Shown one piece after another: positions 58,404-64,000 of a stretch of DNA of 64,000 bases. How positions within the stretch are numbered: the stretch's first letter is position 1; each line of letters opens with the position of its first letter. The notes beneath the pieces are model-generated. The model made no database searches. It saw only the letters and a program-made list of their open reading frames with translations, and had not been told where the DNA came from. The stretch covers positions 65,264 to 129,263 of the forward strand of contig CAYRAM010000005.1 in assembly GCA_964422295.1 (NCBI GenBank), given 5' to 3'. The position numbers and the translations under genes were made by a program. The DNA comes from UBA12191 sp964422295. GTDB lineage: Bacteria > Planctomycetota > UBA8108 > UBA1146.

Positions 58404-59281
58404 GGCGTCACCTCCAGATCGTCGAATCCCCCTCCGGGGAGCGCTTCTCCCGAGATGCTCCAAGATCGTCGCGAGATGGCGCCGTTGGGCAGCAGTTCTT
58501 CGCCGGAGACATCCAGATAGATTCGTGAGCCCTCATTGCGGGCCTTGAACTTTGTCAAAACAGTGTCGGGCTGGGCGAGCCAATCATGAAACCCGATCAA
58601 TGGGACAGGGGTCTGGCCATCGATTTGCCAGTTGCAGACCTGAATCAACCAATCCAGCTGGAGAGGGGTTGTCAACAACAGCGGCATGGGGCGTCGCGGC
58701 AGACTCGATCGTGGGGGAATGGTGTACATGAAATCGGTGAACAGATTGGGGAGAATATCCCGATTGATGTGGTAGTAGACAAAGACCAGTCTGTCGGGGT
58801 TGTTGTTGGGTGGCAGGGTTGGCCCTGAACTCACGATGGGCCCCATCGATAGGGGACTGACATCGATTCCACCCAGATAGATGTCGCTATTGCCATTGGA
58901 AGAGATCCGGGAAAATGACCAACTGGTGATCCCCTGTTTTTGGCGGAGTTTGTCATCCAGCCAAGGGTTGCTCAATTCTTCGAGTGCGGTTGCAAATACA
59001 ACCAACTGACCCGGGGAATCAGGCCCGATCGGCAACTGTGCGCTGAGGGGTGACGAAGGCCACAACAGCAGCGCAATCAGCGCCAATGCCAGAATCGGCA
59101 ATGGTCCAACGAATGAAGATGGTCCAACGAATGAAGATGGTCCCACGAATGAAGATGGTCCCACGAATGAAGATGGACGCACAAATGAAAACGACAGCGA
59201 TAAAGCCGCTGGTGGAGAAGTGGTCAGGCAAGATTTGGCAAGTGAAGTTTCTACACCGCTGCGGAGGGGTTTCCTCTCCAT
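58400..59281 (-). CDS. Exported protein of unknown function with repeat-expanded signal region
   Basis: 293 aa. Before the hydrophobic core LPILALALIALLLW and a likely signal cleavage after LSAQ, the N-region contains four copies of Ser-Ser-Phe-Val-Gly-Pro encoded by an 18-bp repeat. The mature part has no recognised family. Motifs include FSRISSNGNSDIYLGGID and a C-terminal beta-rich segment. Overlaps the TPR gene by 4 bp, so the two are probably co-translated. Downstream starts after the repeat are conceivable, but ATG/GTG/TTG codons are sparse there. Confidence 0.55.
   Translation of the reverse strand: MERKPLRSGVETSLAKSCLTTSPPAALSLSFSFVRPSSFVGPSSFVGPSSFVGPSSFVGPLPILALALIALLLWPSSPLSAQLPIGPDSPGQLVVFATALEELSNPWLDDKLRQKQGITSWSFSRISSNGNSDIYLGGIDVSPLSMGPIVSSGPTLPPNNNPDRLVFVYYHINRDILPNLFTDFMYTIPPRSSLPRRPMPLLLTTPLQLDWLIQVCNWQIDGQTPVPLIGFHDWLAQPDTVLTKFKARNEGSRIYLDVSGEELLPNGAISRRSWSISGEALPGGGFDDLEVTP
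59103..59174 (-). repeat. 18-bp tandem repeat in an N-terminal signal region
   Basis: Four copies of GGTCCAACGAATGAAGAT (two with one substitution, plus strand), in frame with the exported protein on the minus strand. Confidence 0.93.
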
Positions 59282-59635
59282 GAGGCACCTCCAAAAGCAT
59301 CAGGAAGTGAACTTCCTTCATCCAGCGGCGGGCTGAATCGGGACTGAGGCACACCTACCCCTCAAACTTCCGACATCCAGAACATAACCCCTTTGAACCA
59401 TGAATTGCAAGAACGCAATTCGGAGGCGTCCCTTTGCGGACGATGGTGTTCCTCAAGGTGTGAATTGCGGTGCGATCTAAATTGGACCCACGAGTTCTGA
59501 TTTAAGAAGAGCATCGCATCTTGATCGGCGGCTGATCGAACTGATAGTGTGCGAGAACAACCTAGACGAGAATCGAGATCGCTTGGCGCTCTCGTGGCGG
59601 TGGCTCTCAATATTTCGATGAGGAAAGGGGCTACC
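59282..59635. other. Intergenic region upstream of the LPMO gene
   Basis: About 350 bases between divergent genes. No gene or clear RNA is seen. It presumably carries promoters for both sides. Directly before the LPMO start is the ribosome site AGGAAAGGGG. Confidence 0.35.
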
Positions 59636-60604
59636 ATGCAGCGATGGAGAGGTCCGGTCGCGCTAACGGCACTGCTTTCTCTGGGCATGACGATATCGTT
59701 GGGCCTGGTCGCATATGGCCATGGAACGATGGTGTTCCCGATCAGTCGTGTCTACCAGGTCTACCAGGCGAATCCCGACAACCCGGCCTTTGAACTCGCA
59801 GCCAACGCGGTCGCCATCGACGGCACCACCTCGTACTACACGTGGAACGAGGTCTCGCGAAACATCGACGAGGCGGTCAGCGGGGGCCTACCGGAAGGAT
59901 TCGACTACTCTCCATGGATGCCCGATGGCCAGCTCGCGAGCGCCGGCCGCGTCGACCCCGCATCCCCGGAGTATCCACGCACCTACGCGGGGCTCGATCA
60001 AGTAAGCGCAGATTGGCCGACAACAACAGTGACCGCCGGCGAAACCATCGAAGCGGACTTCTACGCGACGGCTCCACATGAACCGAGTGTTTGGGATGTT
60101 TGGATGACGACACCAGACTGGGATCCGAATACGCCCCTCAATTGGGCGCAGATGGAATTCCTCGGACGGCCGTCCGTTGAACTGGTCGCCGGTCACTTCT
60201 ACTTCGACGTGGAGATCCCGTCCAATCGTAGCGGCCATCACGTGCTGTGGGTCGCGTGGCAGCGGGATGATCCGGTGGGCGAAGTGTTCATCTCCACGTC
60301 AGACTTGTGGATTGAGTCCGGCATTGCGCCGACTGAGTTCGAGCGCGGCGATTGTAACGGGGACCAAACAGTCGACATCGCTGACGCCGTCGGCTCGCTC
60401 GGCATCCTCTTTAACGGTGGCACGATGATTTGCGCCGACGCCTGCGATAGCAACGACGACGGCAATCATGACATCTCGGATGCAATCAACATGCTCGTGC
60501 AGCTATTCACCGGCGGTTCTGGTTTCCCGGACCCCACCGGCGGCTGCGGTGTCGACCCGACCGTCGACACCCTCGAATGCGCGAACTATGGATCGTGTCC
60601 ATAG
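59636..60604 (+). CDS. AA10 lytic polysaccharide monooxygenase with dockerin-like C terminus
   Basis: 322 aa from ATG 59636. The signal peptide (ALTALLSLGMTISLGLVAYG) ends exactly before His29, the first mature residue: HGTMVFPISRVYQ, as needed for the copper histidine brace. The second brace histidine lies in SGHHVLWVAWQRDD. The AA10 core ends with VFISTSDLWIE. Two dockerin-like calcium loops follow (RGDCNGDQTVDIADAVGSL, CDSNDDGNHDISDAINML), then a Cys-rich end (LECANYGSCP). It oxidatively cleaves chitin or cellulose. Codon choice looks more GC-rich than in neighbours, hinting at transfer. Confidence 0.88.
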   Translation: MQRWRGPVALTALLSLGMTISLGLVAYGHGTMVFPISRVYQVYQANPDNPAFELAANAVAIDGTTSYYTWNEVSRNIDEAVSGGLPEGFDYSPWMPDGQLASAGRVDPASPEYPRTYAGLDQVSADWPTTTVTAGETIEADFYATAPHEPSVWDVWMTTPDWDPNTPLNWAQMEFLGRPSVELVAGHFYFDVEIPSNRSGHHVLWVAWQRDDPVGEVFISTSDLWIESGIAPTEFERGDCNGDQTVDIADAVGSLGILFNGGTMICADACDSNDDGNHDISDAINMLVQLFTGGSGFPDPTGGCGVDPTVDTLECANYGSCP

Positions 60605-60606
60605 GG

Positions 60607-60738
60607 TCACTCTTTCAGTCGAAAGAGAGCCCTGCTGTTGGCAGTGGTCGCCGCCAGCACCGTCTTGCGATCGGAGCCGTGCACCCGTGCCAGCTGGTCG
60701 GCGGTGTGGAGCGAGTGCACCGGTTCGTTGCGTTTTCC
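60607..60738 (-). pseudogene. 3' remnant of a TatD-type metal-dependent hydrolase
   Basis: The minus-strand frame reads GKRNEPVHSLHTADQLARVH and then ends TTANSRALFRLKE-stop. This matches the last about 44 residues of TatD DNases (GKRNEP, lA...g, ATTANARRLFGL). A stop codon directly precedes GKRNEP, and no catalytic part is found upstream. A decayed fragment next to the LPMO gene suggests rearrangement at this site. Confidence 0.6.
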
Positions 60739-60841
60739 TCATCATCGTCAGTGACATCGTTGGCGTCATCCTTCAGCCGGGATCGAAAGACACTCTTTGC
60801 CATCAGTTCGATTGCCCATGGATGGTGGTCGCGGCTTGCCG

Positions 60842-62302
60842 CTAGGGGCAAGTGCCGCCGGTGCTGTCACACTCCAATGCGTCAGGGGTGGGATCGACAT
60901 CACAATCCCCCGTCGGAGGAGGAATCGGCCCGCCGCCTCCAAACAGGGATTCCAGCAAGGTGATGGCGTCGGAGATGTTGATGCCACCGTCGTCATTGAC
61001 ATCAGCAGAATCGAAGCATCCGGGAGCGATCCCGCCGCTGAAGAGGTATGCCAGGTGGAAGATGGCATCGGCAACATTGGTCGATCCATCGAGGTTGACA
61101 TCGCCGCGCAGGAAAAGGGCTCCCACCAGAGAGACGTTACGGTGCACGCTGCTGTTCTGCTCATTGTAATTGGCTGAAAACAGATCGACGCGTCCATCCC
61201 CATCCAGGTCTTGCAGAATCACCGGACAGAAAGATGCAGGGTCATCGGTGATGGTCAGTTCATCGACGAATGAAAAGCCGCCCAAGCCCCGCAGCACCTG
61301 GTATTCCCCATTGGTGGTATCGCGTACGACGACGTCGAGATTGCCATCGAGATCGAGATCGGCGGCATCGAGGTGGCGTGCTCCGGGTGAGATGGGGACA
61401 GTGATCGGCGGTTGCGGCTCACCCGCCACCAGCGGGAAGATGCCGAGGAGTTCGTCCCCTTCGCCGACGGTGACGATCTCCGGCGCTCCCCCATCGAGAT
61501 CGATGGCGCGGGTGGACCAATGGGCTCCGGTCATGCCGCCGATTTCCCGCACCTCTGGTGCAAAGGTGCGCGCTCCGGTGGCAAGGGCGACAGCGACTCC
61601 GCCACCGCTGCCGGCATTGAAGCCGCAGCAAAGATCCAGATCGCCGTCGAGATCGAGATCGGCGACATCGATGCTCATCGGAAATCCGGAAACAGCGACA
61701 GCGGTCACCGGCTCAAAAGCATCGAAAGGATCGTCGATGCCGGTGCCCCAGGCGACCAGCAGTTGAGAGCCGAAGAAGTTGGGTCCGACCAGATCGATGT
61801 GGCCATCGTCATCCATATCGCGGGCGAGCACTTGCGGATTACCGCCACTCCAGCCAGGGATCAGACGCAGATCCGGAGTGAAAGTGCCGTCACCGTTGCC
61901 GCTGAGGTAAGAAAGACTGGCATTCAGCAGGTCGGAAACGATGGCATCGACATTGCCATCTTCATTGAAATCACCCACTGCCACCGACCATGGAAATCCG
62001 ACCGTCAACGGTTGTGCCAGTGGTGCAGCAAAGTTGCCGGCACCATCGCCGAGTTGGGTGTACATCACCGCATCGATTCCAGGCTCACCAACGAGGCTGA
62101 GGATGTCGGCAAAGCCGTCACCGTTGACATCGTCCAGGTGGGAAGCGTTGACCTTATCCGCCAGGGGGAAAATCTGCCGCTCTTCAAACTCGATGGGAGT
62201 GCCCTGGGCAGAAGCAGTTGCAGGGGGGAGGAAAGAAGCCCAGATCAGGGCGAGACACGAGAGACACACACGCAACGTCAAACCAAAGGGACCATCCGAC
62301 AT
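60842..62302 (-). CDS. Exported FG-GAP/VCBS beta-propeller protein with dockerin-like C terminus
   Basis: 486 aa with signal peptide (VCLSCLALIWASFLPP..ASAQ). About seven VCBS/FG-GAP calcium-loop repeats: DVNGDGFADIL, DFNEDGNVDAIV, DMDDDGHIDLV, DLDLDGDLDLCC, DLDLDGNLDVVV and DLDGDGRVDLFS. The C terminus has the dockerin-like pair RGDVNLDGSTNVADAIFHL and DVNDDGGINISDAITLLE, then DPTPDALECDSTGGTCP. Probably a surface or secreted adhesion/structural protein. It shares its C-terminal design with the esterase and the LPMO. Confidence 0.8.
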   Translation of the reverse strand: MSDGPFGLTLRVCLSCLALIWASFLPPATASAQGTPIEFEERQIFPLADKVNASHLDDVNGDGFADILSLVGEPGIDAVMYTQLGDGAGNFAAPLAQPLTVGFPWSVAVGDFNEDGNVDAIVSDLLNASLSYLSGNGDGTFTPDLRLIPGWSGGNPQVLARDMDDDGHIDLVGPNFFGSQLLVAWGTGIDDPFDAFEPVTAVAVSGFPMSIDVADLDLDGDLDLCCGFNAGSGGGVAVALATGARTFAPEVREIGGMTGAHWSTRAIDLDGGAPEIVTVGEGDELLGIFPLVAGEPQPPITVPISPGARHLDAADLDLDGNLDVVVRDTTNGEYQVLRGLGGFSFVDELTITDDPASFCPVILQDLDGDGRVDLFSANYNEQNSSVHRNVSLVGALFLRGDVNLDGSTNVADAIFHLAYLFSGGIAPGCFDSADVNDDGGINISDAITLLESLFGGGGPIPPPTGDCDVDPTPDALECDSTGGTCP

Positions 62303-62408
62303 TGGACCTCCTCAAACACATTCCCGGCGGGCACACCAGACATAATCATCCTGCTCATCCGAAACGCGGAGGGCACAGGACCGGCTTTTTCTGAAATATC
62401 AGAGCTTT

Positions 62409-64000
62409 TTAATCTTCGGGCCGGTTCATACGGCCTGCCCGCATTTTACGCCCATTTTGGTGCAGCACGACCGCCTGGATCGCCCCTGCGTGATCACGAT
62501 CAAAATGCAGTTCCGCCTCGACCACCTTATAGAAGAAGACGTCCTTTTCGCGGGCGAAGACGGGGAAAGAGGGCTGCCCTGTGAGTTGTGCTTCGATACC
62601 TGTTCTGTGGGTACCTTCCCCGTTGCGGCGGATGGTGATCTTTATTTTTGGGCTCAGGGTATATTCACCGACATATTCATCGAGGATTTCAGGGGCCAGG
62701 GTGATCTCGTCGGCAGATTCTTTCTTTGGGGGCTGGTCCAGCCGTTGAGCACGCTGGCGAATTCCAAACTGCACCAGATCCAATCCGGTCACTTTGTTTC
62801 CTTCACGGAAGAATTGCAGACTCGCATCGGCGACCGTCATGGAGTACCAATCGTCCTTCATCGGCTTGATGAGGAGTGCTGGCTGGCCGGTCAGTTGGCA
62901 GGTGAGCTGCATTCCGGCGCGGTCAATTTGCAGAGTGATCGTTGGGCTGAAGCGATAATGGCCGATGATGCTTTTGTCGATGGGCTGAAACTCGGCGAGT
63001 TGCGGAATTATTCCCAGCCATTTGAGGCCGATGTTGGTAGGGTCCGCATCACCGCTGACGAGCAGAGCGATGATCTGGCCGCTGTCAGGGCGCAGGCCAA
63101 GGAAACTGCGGTTGCCTCCGGTGGCACCGTTATGAAAATAGATCGGCGCATCGCCGGCGAAAGCCACATGCCATACCGGTGTGATCTTGAAGCTGCCGGC
63201 GGCGCGGTCGATGACCGTGAGTGCGCGAGATGTATCGAGTTGCAGTGGCGCAGCGGTTTCTTTTGCAGCCATCGCCCAACGACCCAGTCTCATCAGATCA
63301 TCGGTGCAACTGCGCAATCCTCCAGCACCGGTGAGAGCATCTTCAAAGTGCCACACCGGGTGTTTTTCTCCGCCAGCAAACCCCGGCATCAGATCAAAGC
63401 CGTCGTCGAAGTTGCTTCGGGTCATGCCGAGGGGGGCAAGGACATGCTCGGTGACCGCAGAGCGATACTCACCGCCGTGCACCTTTCCCAGGAGGTAGCC
63501 CAATAGCCCAACTCCCAGGTTTGAGTAAGCGTACGTTTTATTCAAAGGCTGCAGTGCGCGCACATCTTTCATGGCGCTGATCAATGCTGCCTCATCGAAA
63601 TCGGCGTAAGGATCGAGGGGGTCAGACGGCATCAGATTGGCCGGCAATCTCGGCAAGCCGCTGCGATGGGTGGCGAGTTCCAGCAGAGTGATCTTACCCA
63701 CCTCCGGTTGGGCGAATTGAAAATCACTGCCCATCAACTCACCGATGGTCGTGGTGTCGCTGACCTTGCCCTGGGCGATCGATTCTGCCAGCAATAAATC
63801 GGTGAGCACCTTGCTGATCGATCCGATCTCAAAACGGGTCGCACCATTGACGGGGTCACCCATCACGGGGTCAACAGGATGATCATCGCTGGAGTCGCCT
63901 TTGGCCCCTTCTTGTCCATCCCCTACCAGTACTGCGGGCTCGCGCCCAAAACTCAAAGCCCCCGACTCATCCCCCCGTTGCCACTGCACGGAGATCCCCA
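62409..64000 (-). CDS. Serine beta-lactamase-like hydrolase (class C / DD-peptidase family), 5' end outside window
   Basis: The frame is open to the window edge, so the N terminus is missing. SxxK motif is FEIGSISK; the tyrosine motif is YAYSNLG; the third motif is near FHNGATGG (HxG-like). Two repeated C-terminal beta domains follow: IGHYRFSPTITLQI with LTCQLTGQP, and YVGEYTLSPKIKIT with EAQLTGQPSFP, each typical of the DUF3471-like tail of such hydrolases. It is probably an exported esterase or peptidase rather than a true beta-lactamase. It is the last gene in the window. Confidence 0.85.
   Translation of the reverse strand, partial: GISVQWQRGDESGALSFGREPAVLVGDGQEGAKGDSSDDHPVDPVMGDPVNGATRFEIGSISKVLTDLLLAESIAQGKVSDTTTIGELMGSDFQFAQPEVGKITLLELATHRSGLPRLPANLMPSDPLDPYADFDEAALISAMKDVRALQPLNKTYAYSNLGVGLLGYLLGKVHGGEYRSAVTEHVLAPLGMTRSNFDDGFDLMPGFAGGEKHPVWHFEDALTGAGGLRSCTDDLMRLGRWAMAAKETAAPLQLDTSRALTVIDRAAGSFKITPVWHVAFAGDAPIYFHNGATGGNRSFLGLRPDSGQIIALLVSGDADPTNIGLKWLGIIPQLAEFQPIDKSIIGHYRFSPTITLQIDRAGMQLTCQLTGQPALLIKPMKDDWYSMTVADASLQFFREGNKVTGLDLVQFGIRQRAQRLDQPPKKESADEITLAPEILDEYVGEYTLSPKIKITIRRNGEGTHRTGIEAQLTGQPSFPVFAREKDVFFYKVVEAELHFDRDHAGAIQAVVLHQNGRKMRAGRMNRPED

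Noticed and set aside
61412..62584. 390-aa plus-strand frame opposite the FG-GAP gene
   Set aside because: Antisense shadow of a gene with clear signal peptide, calcium-loop repeats and dockerin-like end.

Overview
The window looks like the replication-origin region of a bacterium, most likely a member of the Planctomycetota. That assignment is inferred from protein style: secreted proteins ending in paired dockerin-like calcium loops, a secreted FAD oxidoreductase, a DUF6288-type protein, a kinase with a multipass membrane tail, and a hydantoinase-like gene. No rRNA is present to confirm it. The sequence is an assembled scaffold with three 100-N gaps. Each gap is flanked by an exact 55-base duplication, so the gaps look like unmerged overlaps rather than missing sequence.

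Layout. 1-11.5 kb: a partial GT-C glycosyltransferase, a HyuA-like hydantoinase, envelope lipoproteins, a YjbQ protein, and a three-gene operon encoding a bacterial XPB-type helicase and a partner. 12.0-22.4 kb: the replication block, all on the minus strand, in transcription order dnaA, oriC candidate, dnaN, dciA, gyrB, panB, panE, gyrA. The candidate oriC lies between dnaA and dnaN and has an AT-rich stretch and one perfect DnaA box. Conserved genes lie mostly on the minus strand to its left and on the plus strand to its right, as expected for replication running outward. 22.8-29.5 kb: tRNA-Ser(GCT), a GNAT acetyltransferase, a FabZ-like dehydratase, a STAS-receiver-ATPase fusion, tRNA-Gly(GCC), a cNMP-domain/methylglyoxal-synthase fusion, a small membrane protein and the FAD oxidoreductase. 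29.8-45.1 kb: housekeeping genes tig-clpP-clpX, an FHA-GAF-adenylate cyclase, then rpmE (with a very long tail)-prfA-prmC-murA-ffh-rpsP-trmD-rplS and yraN.

45.1-64 kb is accessory: an exported esterase, proline dehydrogenase, a Nudix protein, and a redox island. In that island a Bcp-type peroxiredoxin and a SCO1/SenC copper protein each carry an in-frame UGA exactly where the family has a catalytic or metal-binding cysteine. Both UGAs are followed at the same distance by a hairpin with the same CGUGA loop, which strongly suggests two selenoproteins. Between them lies a Tat-exported multicopper oxidase interrupted by a single-base frameshift in a T5 run. Further right are a Ser/Thr kinase, a DnaA-box-like 14-bp tandem array, TPR and exported proteins, an AA10 polysaccharide monooxygenase, a tatD remnant, an FG-GAP protein and a 5'-truncated serine hydrolase.

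A theme of the window is short tandem repeats. Five arrays inside genes have units of 12, 15 or 18 bp (multiples of three), while two intergenic arrays have units of 14 and 16 bp.
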